Source of the DNA: Pseudonocardia autotrophica | GTDB lineage: Bacteria > Actinomycetota > Actinomycetes > Mycobacteriales > Pseudonocardiaceae | DNA length: 39,646 nucleotides | Direction: 5' to 3' | NCBI RefSeq assembly: GCF_000717175.1 | Contig: NZ_JNYD01000041.1 | Span: 1 to 39,646 of the forward strand | Position numbers and translations under genes: made by a program | The notes under the pieces: generated by a model | What the model saw: only the letters and a program-made list of their open reading frames with translations | What the model was told of the DNA's origin: nothing | Database searches by the model: none | In this document: positions 14,422 through 23,937 of the stretch, in pieces | Layout of the letters: every line of letters starts with the position of its first letter | How positions within the stretch are numbered: the stretch's first letter is position 1

Positions 14422-15917
14422 ACTACCTGGACGTGGCCCCGCGGACCGAGGGCGGGGGCCGGCGACGCATCGAGATCGTCGACCAGACGCTGCGGGACGG
14501 CCCGCAGAGCTGGTGGGGGATGAAGCTGCGCCGGGACATGGGCCTGCCGATCGCCGGCGAGCTCGACCGCACCGGCTTCCACACCATCGACCTGGTGGGC
14601 AGCTCGATCTTCGAGGTCCTCGTGCGGCACTGCAAGGAGGACCCCTGGGAGCAGCTGATCTCGCTGTCGCGGGCGATGCCGCGCACCACCGTCCGGGCCG
14701 GGACCCGCAGCAACGGCATCGTGACCTTCGGGCTCACCGCCGACAGCGTCATGGACCTGTGGGTGCAGCGGCTCGTCGCGCACGGCATCGGCAGCTTCTG
14801 GATCTACGACGGCCTGTTCAACACCGACAAGATCGGCCGTCTGGTGAAGACCGCGCAGGCCGAGGGCGCGAAGGCGATCCCCTGCATCCTCTATGCGGAC
14901 AGCCCGTACCACACGGACGAGTACTACGCGGCCCGCACGAAGGAGCTCGTCGCGCTCGGTGCGGACGGCATCGAGCTGGAGGACGCCGCCGGGCTGCTCA
15001 CTCCGGAGCGCACCCGCACGCTGGTCGCCGCGATCAAGGCCGCGGCCGGCGACCTCCCGGTGGAGATCCACTTCCACAGCAACAACGCGCTCGCCCCGCT
15101 GAACTACCTGGAGGGCGTGCTGGCGGGCGCGGACGTCGTGCACACCGCGTCGAAGCCCCTCGCCGCCGGGGTGTCCCTGCCGTCGACCGAGAACACCGTG
15201 GCCAACCTGCGCTACGCCGGGTTCGACGTCGACCTCGACGAGACCCGCTTCGCCCCGGTCGCCGAGCACCTGCTGCGGGTGGCGGAGTACGAGGACCTCC
15301 CGGTCGGCACGCCGGCGGAGTACTCGCTGTTCCTCTACCGCCACCAGCTGCCCGGCGGCATGACCGGCACGTTCAAGGACCAGCTGCGGGCGCGGGGCAT
15401 GGAGGACCGGTTCGAGGAGGTCCTCGACGAGATGTCCCGGGTCCGCGAGGAGCTCGGCTACCCGGTGATGGCCACCCCGTTCTCGCAGCTCGTCGGCACC
15501 CAAGCGGTGCTGAACATCGTGACCGGCAAGCGCTACTCGGTCGTCCCGGACGAGGTGATGATCTATGCCCACGGCTTCTACGGGAAGCCCGTCGCCCCGC
15601 TCGACCAGAACGTCCTCGACACGATCATGAGCTCGGCCAAGGCGAAGAGCTACGCGGACTGGCAGCCGCCGCAGCCGAGCCTCGCGGAGCTGCGCCGCCG
15701 GTTCGGCGAGTCGATCTCCGACGACGAGCTGATCCTGCGCCTGCTGGTGCCGGAGAGCGACATCGACGTCATGCGGGCCACTCCGCAGCGCAACCGGGAC
15801 TTCGCGCCGACCACCAGGCAGGCCCGGTTCATCCGGGAGCTCGTGGAGACCTCCGTCGGCGCGTACCTGCACATCGACGGCCCCGGCTTCGAGCTGACCC
15901 TCGAAGGGGACCACTGA
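14418..15917 (+). CDS. Pyruvate-carboxylase/OadA-type carboxyltransferase with altered active site
   Basis: 499 residues. Residues about 18-290 are the HMGL-like TIM barrel and 300-470 the PYC/OADA C-terminal domain. Kept: D22 of D-Q-T-L-R-D-G-P-Q-S and the metal ligands H218-x-H220. Changed: the Lys that is carbamylated and binds the metal in pyruvate carboxylase and OadA (I-K-D-M-A-G-L-L) is Glu188 in I-E-L-E-D-A-A-G-L-L. The loop holding the catalytic Thr in pyruvate carboxylase reads A-A-G-V252-S-L-P and has no Thr. The pyruvate-contact R-G-x-N loop is replaced by G-T-R98-S-N. It has no fused biotin domain and would use the carrier at 12465-13022. These changes suggest an acceptor other than pyruvate. 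Alternative: a decarboxylase or a classic enzyme with tolerated substitutions. Confidence 0.85.
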   Translation: MNYLDVAPRTEGGGRRRIEIVDQTLRDGPQSWWGMKLRRDMGLPIAGELDRTGFHTIDLVGSSIFEVLVRHCKEDPWEQLISLSRAMPRTTVRAGTRSNGIVTFGLTADSVMDLWVQRLVAHGIGSFWIYDGLFNTDKIGRLVKTAQAEGAKAIPCILYADSPYHTDEYYAARTKELVALGADGIELEDAAGLLTPERTRTLVAAIKAAAGDLPVEIHFHSNNALAPLNYLEGVLAGADVVHTASKPLAAGVSLPSTENTVANLRYAGFDVDLDETRFAPVAEHLLRVAEYEDLPVGTPAEYSLFLYRHQLPGGMTGTFKDQLRARGMEDRFEEVLDEMSRVREELGYPVMATPFSQLVGTQAVLNIVTGKRYSVVPDEVMIYAHGFYGKPVAPLDQNVLDTIMSSAKAKSYADWQPPQPSLAELRRRFGESISDDELILRLLVPESDIDVMRATPQRNRDFAPTTRQARFIRELVETSVGAYLHIDGPGFELTLEGDH

Positions 15918-16342
15918 TGAGCACCGAGCTGGGTGTCGGTCGCCCGACGAAGCGCCGGCCGGGGGCCGCGGTGGGCGGGCTGCCCGTCGCCGACCCCCGG
16001 CCGCTGCTCGACGGCGACGCGGTCCTCGGGGTCCGCTGCACCGCCTGCCGGTACCCGGTCGCGCAGGACGGCGTGCCGTGGTGCCCGGCCTGCTACGGGC
16101 CCGTCGAGCCGGCCCGGTTCGCGACGACGGGCGCGGCCTGGTCGTCGACCGTCGTCGCGATCCCGGTGGGAGAGCGGCGGCCGCCGTTCGGCCTGGCCTA
16201 CCTCGACCTGGACGACGGGCCGCGGGTCCTCGTGCACCTCGCGGAGCCCGCCGTCCTGCCGATCGGCACGCGCCTGCGGATCACCGGCACGGACCTCGGC
16301 GACCTGGTGGCCGCCACGATCGACGACGAGGTGACCCCGTGA
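15917..16342 (+). CDS. DUF35 OB-fold protein with rubredoxin-like zinc ribbon
   Basis: 141 residues, start sharing one base with the previous stop. The N-terminal zinc ribbon has C-T-A-C and C-P-A-C knuckles, followed by an OB-fold (G-A-A-W-S-S-T-V-V, P-F-G-L-A-Y-L-D-L-D-D-G-P-R-V-L-V-H-L). Proteins of this family bind SCP2-type thiolases, aldolases or HMG-CoA synthase and help acyl-CoA entry or channelling. The gene directly precedes, and overlaps by GTGA, a thiolase gene, the usual arrangement. Confidence 0.87.
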   Translation: MSTELGVGRPTKRRPGAAVGGLPVADPRPLLDGDAVLGVRCTACRYPVAQDGVPWCPACYGPVEPARFATTGAAWSSTVVAIPVGERRPPFGLAYLDLDDGPRVLVHLAEPAVLPIGTRLRITGTDLGDLVAATIDDEVTP

Positions 16343-17475
16343 ACCAGCCGATGCTGTGGGGCGTCGGGACCAGCGACTACGGCCTCCAGCCCGAGCGCCG
16401 CGTCGAGTCGCTCGCCTGGACCGCGGTCGCCGAGGCGGTCCGCGACGCCGGCATCACGCCGGGGCAGATCGACGCGATCGTGGTCGGGTCCGTGTTCGGC
16501 CCGCCCGGTGTCGCGACGCGGGTGCAGCGGGGGCTCGGGCTGCCCGGGGTTCCGATGTGGACCGTCGAGAACGCCTGCGCGAGTGGCACCAGCGCCTACC
16601 ACGAGGCCGTCGAGGCGGTCCGCCTCGGCCGCTTCGGCTGTGTGCTGGTCCTCGGCGTCGACCAGATGTCGACGCTGTTCTCGGGAGCGATCGTGCCCGA
16701 GGCGACCGACCCCGAGGGCGCCGCGTCGCTGCCCCTGCCGGGGCTGTACGCGTTGCAGGCCCAGCGGTACGTGCAGGAGTTCGGGGTCACGCCCGAGCAG
16801 CTCGCCGCCGTCGCCGTGAAGAACAAGCGCAACGGCCTGGACAACCCCCGTGCGCAGCTGCGGAAGAAGGCACCGACGGTCGAGGAGGTCCTCGCGTCCC
16901 GCATGATCGCGGACCCACTGACCTTCCTGCAGTGCTGCCCGACCAGCGACGGGGCAGGCGCCCTGATCGTGGGACCCGAGCGCGGCAACCCGGACGACCT
17001 GCGGATCGAGGCCTCGGCGATGGTCTCCGGGGCGCTGTGGGACCACCGCACGGACGACGTCTGGGGCTATGCCAGCGTGGTCCGGGCCGCCGAGCAGGCC
17101 TACGCGCAGGCCGGACGGACGCCCGGGGAGATCGACGTCCTCGAGGTGCACGACGCCTTCACCATCGGCGAGATCCTCACGCTCGAGGCCCTCGGCCTCG
17201 CCCCCCGCGGCAAGGGCGCGGAGCTGGCGCCCTCCGGCCACACCGCCCGCGACGGCGCCCAGCCGGTGAACCCGAGCGGTGGGCTGCTGTCCCGCGGACA
17301 CCCGTTGGGCGGCACGGGAACCGCGCAGATCGCCGAGATCGCGTGGCAGCTGCGCGGCCGGGCCGAGGCCCGGCAGGTCGCCCGGCACCGCGTCGGCCTC
17401 GTCGAGACGATGGGTGGCGGCGCCGCGGGCATGGACGGCAACGCCTGTGTCGTCACGATCCTGTCGGTCCTGTGA
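16339..17475 (+). CDS. SCP2-type thiolase (acetyl-CoA acyltransferase-like)
   Basis: 378 residues, GTG start within the previous stop. Visible: nucleophile loop V-E-N-A-C80-A-S-G-T-S-A, V-H-D-A-F in the His loop, N-P-S-G-G-L-L-S-R-G-H-P-L-G-G-T-G, and a C-terminal G-N-A-C-V-V. These are the features of thiolases of the SCP-x family, which cleave or form beta-ketoacyl-CoA. With its DUF35 partner it probably forms a hetero-complex. It would split a beta-ketoacyl-CoA, for example one made by carboxylating a ketone and adding CoA. An aldolase role, as in steroid side-chain Ltp-type enzymes, is possible, though the retained Cys80 favours thiolase chemistry. Confidence 0.88.
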   Translation: MNQPMLWGVGTSDYGLQPERRVESLAWTAVAEAVRDAGITPGQIDAIVVGSVFGPPGVATRVQRGLGLPGVPMWTVENACASGTSAYHEAVEAVRLGRFGCVLVLGVDQMSTLFSGAIVPEATDPEGAASLPLPGLYALQAQRYVQEFGVTPEQLAAVAVKNKRNGLDNPRAQLRKKAPTVEEVLASRMIADPLTFLQCCPTSDGAGALIVGPERGNPDDLRIEASAMVSGALWDHRTDDVWGYASVVRAAEQAYAQAGRTPGEIDVLEVHDAFTIGEILTLEALGLAPRGKGAELAPSGHTARDGAQPVNPSGGLLSRGHPLGGTGTAQIAEIAWQLRGRAEARQVARHRVGLVETMGGGAAGMDGNACVVTILSVL

Positions 17476-18212
17476 GGTACCCCGGGTTGCTGGGGTTCCG
17501 CGAGGTCGCGGGTCTGCGGACCCGCTCCGGCGGGCGGGTGCGGCCCGGCCTGCTGTACCGGAGCGGCACGCCGCAGTTCCTCGACCTCGCGGCCGGTCGC
17601 CGGCTGCTCGCGGACACCGGCATCGCGTCGACGATCGACCTCCGCCTGCCCCACGAGGTCGACCAGGAGGGCCGGGGCCCGCTCGACCGGCTCGGGGTCC
17701 GCCACGCCCCGCACCCCGTGCGCCTGCGGGCCCTGGTCGCCCCGGGGTCGGCGGTGGCGCCGATGCCGGGCGACGACCCGCTCGTCGGCACCTACCTGCG
17801 CTACCTCGACGAGGGCGCCGAGGCGGTCGCCGGGTCCGTCGCGGAGCTGCTCGAGCCCGGTACGCTCCCGGTCCTCCTGCACTGCACGGTGGGCAAGGAC
17901 CGCACCGGTGCCGTGGTCGCCGTCCTGCTCGACGCCCTCGGGGTGGAGCACGAGGACATCGCCGCCGACTACGCGCGGGGCGCGGCGGACGCCGCCGAGG
18001 CCATGGCCCGGCTGCGGACCATGGCCTCCTACGGCGACGCGGTCGACGTCTACCCGCCCGAGGCGCTGACGGCCGAACCCGGCACGATCCTGCGCTTCCT
18101 CGCCGCCGTGGACGACCGCCACGGCGGCAGCCGTGCGTTCCTGCTCGACCACGGGCTCACCCCGGCGATGCTCGACGAGCTCGACGCGCTCCTCGTCGAG
18201 CACCCGGGGTAG
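17472..18212 (+). CDS. PtpB-like protein tyrosine/dual-specificity phosphatase
   Basis: 246 residues, GTG start overlapping the thiolase stop (GTGA), so it belongs to the same operon. The P-loop H-C-T-V-G-K-D-R-T-G has the C-x5-R signature; the flanking L-Y-R-S-G and I-D-L-R-L-P-H-E-V are typical of the mycobacterial PtpB/Siw14-like family. It acts on phosphotyrosine, phosphoserine/threonine or phosphoinositides in relatives. No signal peptide is seen. A phosphatase at the end of a catabolic operon that is rich in phosphohistidine domains is unexpected; it may clean up a phosphorylated intermediate. Only 4 bases separate its stop from the convergent permease gene. Confidence 0.87.
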   Translation: MRYPGLLGFREVAGLRTRSGGRVRPGLLYRSGTPQFLDLAAGRRLLADTGIASTIDLRLPHEVDQEGRGPLDRLGVRHAPHPVRLRALVAPGSAVAPMPGDDPLVGTYLRYLDEGAEAVAGSVAELLEPGTLPVLLHCTVGKDRTGAVVAVLLDALGVEHEDIAADYARGAADAAEAMARLRTMASYGDAVDVYPPEALTAEPGTILRFLAAVDDRHGGSRAFLLDHGLTPAMLDELDALLVEHPG

Positions 18213-18216
18213 ATGG

Positions 18217-19689
18217 TCAGTCGTCGGACAGGGCCTGCTGCGGGGTGAGGCCGAGCTGGTGCCCGGGCACCCCGCCGCTCTGCGCGGGGTGCGTCACGAC
18301 GGCGACGGCGACACCGCCGAGGAACGCCGCCGCGACCACGGCGAGCAGGACGCCGGCGAGCACGGCCGAGCCGCTGATCAGCGTGGTGAAGTTCAGCAGC
18401 ACCAGGACGGTGACGAACACGATCCCGACGAGCCCGAGGGCCGGGGCGATGCGCGTGTTCCACACGCGCTCGTCCACCCGGTGCCGGGCGAAGAACACCA
18501 GGATCGCCACGGCCGTCAGCACCATCAGGACCAGGACGCTCACCGTCGCCACCCCGGACATCCAGGTGAACAGGGTCAGCACCGGGTCCGCGCCCGCGAG
18601 CGCGAAGACGCCGAGCAGCAGCACCGCCGAGGTGCTCTGGGTGAGCGAGCCGACGTACGGCGAGCCGTGCCGCGGGTGCGTGCGGGCCAGCGTCTCCGGG
18701 CCGACGCCCTGCCGGCCGAGGGCGTAGAGGTAGCGGGAGATGGCGTTGTGGAAGGCCAGCAGCGCGGCGAACAGGCTGGTCAGCAGCAGGACGGCCATCA
18801 CGTCGGCGTAGACCGGCCCGATGTACTGCGCTGCCGCCGCGAAGACGAGGCCCGCGGTGTCGGCCTGCGCCGCGGCCTCGACCTGGCTCGGGCCGTACGC
18901 GATGACGATCGTCCAGCTGGCGATCGCGTAGAAGACGCCGATCAGGATGACCGCGATGTAGGTGGCCCGCGGGATCGTGCGCTTCGGCTCGCGGGCCTCC
19001 TCGCCGTAGATGGCGGTGGCCTCGAAGCCGACGAAGGAGGCGACCGCGAACATGACCGCGATCCCGGCCCCGCCCTGGAAGAAGGTGGCGGGCGAGAACG
19101 AGGTGAGCGAGTAGCCCTCCGGCCCGCCCTTCACGAGGATCGTGACGGCGAGGACGGCGACGACCGCGATCTCGAGGACGAGCAGCACGCCGAGCACCTT
19201 GGCGCCCACGTCGATGCTGCGGTAGCCGAGCAGGCCGACGACGCCGATCAGCACCGCGGCCAGGACCCACCAGGGGATCTCCGGCCCGCCGTACTGCGTG
19301 ATCAGCCCCTGCAGCGTGGTGGTGGCCAGGCCGTAGACCGCGGCCTGGATGGCGGTGTAGGTCAGCAGCGCGAGCCCGGCCGCGCCGAGCCCGAGCCGGG
19401 CGCCGAGCCCGCGGGTGACGTAGGCGTAGAAGGCGCCGGCGTCCACGACGTGGTGGCTCATCGCGGCGTAGCCGACGCTGAAGACCAGCAGGACCACGGC
19501 GACGACGAGGAACGCCATCGGCACGCCGGGGCCGTTGCCGATCGCCAGCATGACCGGTAGCGCGCCGCCGATGGCGGTCAGCGGGGCGGCCGCGGCCACC
19601 ACGAGGAAGACGATCCCGGCGACGCCGATGGAGCCGCGCAGCGTGTGGCCGCGGTCGGCCGTGGGGGCGGGGGCGGTCTGCTCACTCAT
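18217..19689 (-). CDS. APC-superfamily amino acid/amine permease
   Basis: 490 residues with about twelve hydrophobic segments. The first helix region [18 protein letters not shown] and the segment with [19 protein letters not shown] are typical of amino acid-polyamine-organocation transporters (the P-K-R-T-I-P-R-A loop follows). Its start lies inside the amine oxidase gene (8-base overlap), so it is translated with the oxidase. This suggests import of the oxidase substrate, such as tryptamine, phenylethylamine or tyramine. The short Asp-Asp C-terminus ends 4 bases from the convergent phosphatase gene. Confidence 0.9.
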   Translation of the reverse strand: MSEQTAPAPTADRGHTLRGSIGVAGIVFLVVAAAAPLTAIGGALPVMLAIGNGPGVPMAFLVVAVVLLVFSVGYAAMSHHVVDAGAFYAYVTRGLGARLGLGAAGLALLTYTAIQAAVYGLATTTLQGLITQYGGPEIPWWVLAAVLIGVVGLLGYRSIDVGAKVLGVLLVLEIAVVAVLAVTILVKGGPEGYSLTSFSPATFFQGGAGIAVMFAVASFVGFEATAIYGEEAREPKRTIPRATYIAVILIGVFYAIASWTIVIAYGPSQVEAAAQADTAGLVFAAAAQYIGPVYADVMAVLLLTSLFAALLAFHNAISRYLYALGRQGVGPETLARTHPRHGSPYVGSLTQSTSAVLLLGVFALAGADPVLTLFTWMSGVATVSVLVLMVLTAVAILVFFARHRVDERVWNTRIAPALGLVGIVFVTVLVLLNFTTLISGSAVLAGVLLAVVAAAFLGGVAVAVVTHPAQSGGVPGHQLGLTPQQALSDD

Positions 19690-21667
19690 GGTCGGCTCCC
19701 GGGAGGGGCTCGCCGGCCCCGTTCGCAGCGGCCCGGGCCGCGCAGTGCGCGCTTCGGGTGCGGGGGACGTCGAGGGCGGGGTTGCGGTCGAAGAAGCCGA
19801 CCGGCCTGAGGACGAACCCCGTGTGGTCGACGGGCATGATCGGCCAGTCCTCGGGGCGCGGGAAGTGGGTGAGCCCGAAGGTGTGCCAGACGACGAGGTC
19901 CTGGCCGTCGATGTCGCGGTCGTGTGCGACGTAGGCGGGCAGGCCTGCGCCGCCGGCGTGCTGGTTGACGAAGTCGCCGGCGGCGTAGCGCTCGGCCGGG
20001 TCGAAGCGGGTGACCCACAGGTGCTTCGCGGCGAACGTGGCGCGGCGGTGGATGGACGAGTCCTCGTCGGCGAGCAGCTCCGGGTTGCCCTCGGGAACGA
20101 GGGCGTAGGCCACGGGGTCGCCGAGCCGGTTGCGCGAGTCCGGGTTGGTGACGTGCCAGACCCGGCCCTTGCGGGTGTCGGCGAGGCGCTGGGCCTCGGA
20201 CTCGCGGCGCAGCGGGGTGCGGCTGTGGGTGAAGGCGTTGCCGCGCGGGTTGTCCGGGCCCGTGGGCACGCGCCGGACCTCGACCTCCTCGACGAGGTTG
20301 ACCGGACCGTCGACGGCCATGTCGAGCCGGGCGCTGAAGAGGTGCTGGTGGTAGGGGGCGCCCAGGCCGGGGGCGAGCTGGGAGGCGTAGGGGTTGACCT
20401 CGTCGTACCCGGGGCCGGGGTAGGCCGAGGTGAAGACGACGCCGGTGGCCTTGGCCTCGCACTCGATGGTTCCGTCGAGGTAGAGGTACCAGTAGAAGCC
20501 GTAGTCGTAGTTGCCGATGGTGGTGAAGAAGGAGATCACCATGCGGCGCTGGCGGCGGGTCTCCGCGGAGCCGGCCCACAGGTCGGTGTGCTTCCAGAGG
20601 ATCCCGTAGTCCTCCTCGTGGAGGCAGATCGCGTTGGGCAGCACCCGGGGGTGGCCGAACTCGTCCGCGATCACCGCGTCGAGGTAGGTGATGTCCCCGA
20701 CGCAGTCGCAGCCGAGCTCCAGCGCGTTGGCGTACCGGCCGATCATGTACTCGCCGGTGTCGAAGTAGTTCTGCCAGGACCGGACCGGCGAGGGATCGGC
20801 GTAGGGGACGACCATCTCCGAGATCGACGCGCGGTGGACGATCGGGCGGTCGCGCTCGCCGTCGCGGAAGGAGATCTGGTGCAGCACCAGGCCCTCGCGC
20901 GCGTCGAAGCCGATGCGGACCGACCAGTTCTCCCACTCGAGCAGGCTGCCGTCGAGGGTGAAGCTGGGGCCCTCGGGCTGGGTGATCTCGATCGGCTTCT
21001 GCGAGGTGCGCAGGGGGCCGGTCACGGCGACGTCGTCGAAGTTGCCGGACTCGGTCGGGATCGGCACGACACCGAGGTCGATCACCTGGGTCACCGTCCG
21101 GTCGACCACGTCGACATAGCCGACCAGCCCGTCGACGGGGTGGGCCCAGGCGTGGTCGGTCGGGTGCTCCTGCACGAAGGCGAGCCCGCGCAGGATCCGG
21201 CGCCCGGTCTCCTCGGGGTACTCGAACACCCCGGCCGAGAGCGGGGCGACGCGGACCGTGGCCACGTCGAGGTCGCGCGCGGCCAGCGCGGCGAGCCAGC
21301 GCTCGTCGGTGGCCAGGACCTGCTCGACCAGCTCGAACTCCTCGTCGAGCACCGGCAGCTGCCCGTCGGCCGCGGGGTCGAGGCGCCGCTCGGCGAGCAC
21401 CGCCTTCGCGCTGACCGAGACGAGGACGTCGCGGCCCCCGGGCGTCACGGTGTCGTGCAGGAGGGCACGGACGACGCGCTCGGCGGCGGTGCAGTCGGGC
21501 CCGTACAGCACCTCCTTCGGTGGCTCCTCGAGGCCGAGGTAGACCACGCGCGAGGTCTCCGGGAGGAGGCCGGCGTCGGTGAGGACCTGGCGGGCGATGC
21601 TGATCTCGTCGCCGGTCAGCGGGCTGAGCGGGTGCGCGGGACCGGCGTCGGTGGCGATCGGCGGCAT
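19682..21667 (-). CDS. Copper-containing amine oxidase (primary amine oxidase)
   Basis: 661 residues, full length. The cofactor site N-Y387-D-Y gives topaquinone from Tyr387; copper ligands include H-Q-H ([11 protein letters not shown]) and the C-terminal [12 protein letters not shown]. The enzyme oxidises primary amines to aldehydes with release of ammonia and hydrogen peroxide. ATG 21667 has GGAGAT 6 bases before it. No secretion signal is visible. It is paired with an amine permease and divergent from a TetR gene. Because an indole-acetate cluster follows, tryptamine to indole-3-acetaldehyde is an attractive reaction, but phenylethylamine, tyramine or histamine are equally compatible with the family. 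No aldehyde dehydrogenase gene is present in the window. Confidence 0.93.
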   Translation of the reverse strand: MPPIATDAGPAHPLSPLTGDEISIARQVLTDAGLLPETSRVVYLGLEEPPKEVLYGPDCTAAERVVRALLHDTVTPGGRDVLVSVSAKAVLAERRLDPAADGQLPVLDEEFELVEQVLATDERWLAALAARDLDVATVRVAPLSAGVFEYPEETGRRILRGLAFVQEHPTDHAWAHPVDGLVGYVDVVDRTVTQVIDLGVVPIPTESGNFDDVAVTGPLRTSQKPIEITQPEGPSFTLDGSLLEWENWSVRIGFDAREGLVLHQISFRDGERDRPIVHRASISEMVVPYADPSPVRSWQNYFDTGEYMIGRYANALELGCDCVGDITYLDAVIADEFGHPRVLPNAICLHEEDYGILWKHTDLWAGSAETRRQRRMVISFFTTIGNYDYGFYWYLYLDGTIECEAKATGVVFTSAYPGPGYDEVNPYASQLAPGLGAPYHQHLFSARLDMAVDGPVNLVEEVEVRRVPTGPDNPRGNAFTHSRTPLRRESEAQRLADTRKGRVWHVTNPDSRNRLGDPVAYALVPEGNPELLADEDSSIHRRATFAAKHLWVTRFDPAERYAAGDFVNQHAGGAGLPAYVAHDRDIDGQDLVVWHTFGLTHFPRPEDWPIMPVDHTGFVLRPVGFFDRNPALDVPRTRSAHCAARAAANGAGEPLPGADHE

Positions 21668-21865
21668 GGGTGATCTCCGTTTTTCTCCGGGTGTAGACAA
21701 AAGGGTGGGGCAGACCGGCCGGCAGGGGAAGTGGGGATTCCTTTCGGCATCGTTCAAGACGCCGGTCGGGTGGTCGCCCCGCGTGGCACCTCGACCAGCG
21801 GAGCCGCGCGTGCGGAGCAGGCCGTCCCGGTTACCGTGGACGGGCGCGGCGGTGAGGGGAGCACG
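21668..21865. promoter_or_regulatory. Divergent promoter region, amine oxidase / TetR
   Basis: 198 bases between the amine oxidase start and the TetR start. It holds the box TGGGGATTCCTT at 21732-21743, sharing the 11-base core GGGGATTCCTT exactly with the iacA/sensor-kinase gap (29222-29232). A CCGGCCGG palindrome lies at about 21715-21722. One of these may be the TetR operator and the other a response-regulator site; this is pattern reading only. Confidence 0.4.
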
Positions 21866-22453
21866 GTGCCCAAGCAGGTTGACCACGACGAGCGCCGGGC
21901 CCTGATCGCCGAGGCGACCTGGCGGTTGATCGCGGAGCGCGGCATCGACGCGGCGACCATGCGCGAGATCTCCTCGTCGATCGGCATGGCCAACGGTGCC
22001 CTCAAGTACTACTTCCCGGACAAGAACGCGCTCGTCCGGACGGCGTTCACGCACGTCTTCGAGGCGACGAACGCGCGGATCCGGGCGCGGCTGGCGGGGA
22101 CGACCGGGCTGGCGGGACTGCGGGTCTTCTGCCTCGAGGTGATGCCGGTCGAGGACGTCACCCGGCTCGAGGCGCGCGTGGTGCTGCCCTTCTGGCAGCG
22201 GGCCCTCGCCGACGCCGAGCTGGCGGCGGTCTATGTCGAGGCCATGGCGGTGTGGCGCGAGCAGATCCACGGCTTCCTGCGGGCGGGCCGGGCGGACGGG
22301 TCGGTCACCACCGGGGTGCCCGACGCCGTCCTGGCCGAACAGCTCCTGGCGATGCTCAACGGCGTCCAGGCGCTGGCCCTGCTCGACGGCGGCGCCGCCA
22401 CACCCGACCTGCAGCGCCGCATGATCGACGCCTTCCTCGACGGCCTCGGCTAG
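21866..22453 (+). CDS. TetR-family repressor
   Basis: 195 residues from GTG 21866, preceded by GAGGGGAG; upstream in-frame starts exist but give an unconserved extension across the promoter gap. N-terminal helix-turn-helix: [19 protein letters not shown], then [14 protein letters not shown], the TetR recognition helix. The C-terminal ligand domain resembles BetI/TetR_C types. Divergent to the amine oxidase gene, so it most likely represses the oxidase-permease pair and is released by the amine or aldehyde. Its last 4 bases overlap the convergent MFS gene. Confidence 0.88.
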   Translation: MPKQVDHDERRALIAEATWRLIAERGIDAATMREISSSIGMANGALKYYFPDKNALVRTAFTHVFEATNARIRARLAGTTGLAGLRVFCLEVMPVEDVTRLEARVVLPFWQRALADAELAAVYVEAMAVWREQIHGFLRAGRADGSVTTGVPDAVLAEQLLAMLNGVQALALLDGGAATPDLQRRMIDAFLDGLG

Positions 22454-23841
22454 ACCGTCGCGGCGTGCTGCTCCTGCAGGCGCCGGCCGGTGCGGTCGGG
22501 CCGCAGGAAGAGCGCGGCCGCCAGCCCGGCGACCAGGAGCACGGCGCCGGTCAGCAGGAACCCGTGGTTCAGGCCGGAGGCCATGGCGTCGACCATCTCC
22601 GGGGTGCGCTGCTGTCCCGCGGCCGGGGCGCGGTAGCCCGCCGACTCCATCAGGACGCCGATGACGAACGGCGAGCAGATCGCGCCGATCGACGCGACAC
22701 CGCCGAGGACCGCCATGACCAGCCCGCGCTGCTGCGGCGCGACGGCGTAGGCCAGTGCGCTCGGGACCATCGGGTAGATGATGCTGCAGCCTGCGGCGAC
22801 GGTGAGCAGGACGACCGCGAGCGCACCGCCGGTCACGGGCAGCAGCAGGAACGCGACGCCCGCGACGACTGCGGCGACGCCGAACGGCACCGCGATGGCG
22901 GAGCGCACACTCGCGCCGCGGCGCATCAGCCGCCTGCCGAGCACCCCCAGCCCCAGCAGCAGGCCCGCGCCGAACAGCCACGGCAGGGTGGACACCACCC
23001 CGACCTCGCCGAGGGACAGACCGATCACGCCGGTCAAGTACTGCGGGGACCAGGTGGTGAGGAAGCCCTGGGTCCAGAAGTTGCCGAACCCGCCGATCAC
23101 GGCGGCGGCGAAGGTGCCGCTGAGCAGCAGGGCACGGACGGGCACGACCCGCAGACCGTCGACCCCCGCCACCTCCGCCGGAGCCGCCGCGTCCCGAGCG
23201 GTCGTCCTGCGGCCCGCGAAGGGCCCGTCGGACCTGACCAGCAGCCAGACGACCGACCATACGAGCCCGACGACGCCGAGCACGCCGAAGGCCCAGCGCC
23301 AGCCGAACTCGACGATCACCCAGGCCAGGGCCGGGGCCGCGACCACCGGTCCGAGAGCCGACCCCGCGGCGACGAGGTTGCTGGGCAGGGCCCGGTCCTC
23401 CGGGGCGAACCAGCCGTGCACGGAGGTCAGCGACATCGCGGTCGCCGGCCCCTCGGCGCCGCCGAGCAGGATCCGGGTGACCAGCAGGATCGCCGCGCCC
23501 CCGCCGAGCAGCATCGGGAACTGCATGACGGCCCAGAACACGCCCATCGCGAGCAGGATCCAGGTGGCCTGCACGCGCCGGGACAGGATCCCCACGCCGA
23601 ACGACACCACGGAGTAGAGGAAGAAGAAGGCGCTGCCGATGAAGCCGAACTCGACGGCGGAGATGCCGAGCTCGGGCATGGCCTCACCGGCCACGAGGCC
23701 CAGCACCGCCTTGTCGGCGAACGCGACCACCTGGAACAGGACCAGCAGGGTCGTGACGACCCAGGCCCGGCGGTTCATCCGCCCCGTCCGGACGGCGGCG
23801 GTCAGCGTCCCGGTGCCGGGCGCGTCGGTGGAGGAGGACAT
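22450..23841 (-). CDS. MFS transporter, aromatic acid/indole-acetate uptake candidate
   Basis: 463 residues with about twelve transmembrane segments. [10 protein letters not shown] in helix 1 and the loop G-V-G-I-L-S-R-R-V are typical of the anion:cation symporter type of major facilitator proteins that import aromatic or sugar acids. It lies at the end of the iacA-F run on the same strand, 96 bases after the iacF stop. Several described iac clusters contain an MFS gene for indole-acetate uptake, so this role is likely by context. The C-terminus overlaps the TetR gene tail by 4 bases, in convergent orientation. Confidence 0.88.
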   Translation of the reverse strand: MSSSTDAPGTGTLTAAVRTGRMNRRAWVVTTLLVLFQVVAFADKAVLGLVAGEAMPELGISAVEFGFIGSAFFFLYSVVSFGVGILSRRVQATWILLAMGVFWAVMQFPMLLGGGAAILLVTRILLGGAEGPATAMSLTSVHGWFAPEDRALPSNLVAAGSALGPVVAAPALAWVIVEFGWRWAFGVLGVVGLVWSVVWLLVRSDGPFAGRRTTARDAAAPAEVAGVDGLRVVPVRALLLSGTFAAAVIGGFGNFWTQGFLTTWSPQYLTGVIGLSLGEVGVVSTLPWLFGAGLLLGLGVLGRRLMRRGASVRSAIAVPFGVAAVVAGVAFLLLPVTGGALAVVLLTVAAGCSIIYPMVPSALAYAVAPQQRGLVMAVLGGVASIGAICSPFVIGVLMESAGYRAPAAGQQRTPEMVDAMASGLNHGFLLTGAVLLVAGLAAALFLRPDRTGRRLQEQHAATV

Positions 23842-23937
23842 GGTTCTCCGATCGGACGGGTCCGGGGCGTCGTCGCCCGGCGGACCGGTGGTGGACGTCG
23901 ATGACGAGCAGCGACCGAGGGGAGTGCAGGGTTCGGG

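Noticed and set aside
19682..23260. A single 1192-codon minus frame covering amine oxidase and upstream DNA.
   Set aside because: The upstream half lies antisense to TetR and out of frame with the MFS gene; the amine oxidase starts at 21667 with a ribosome site.
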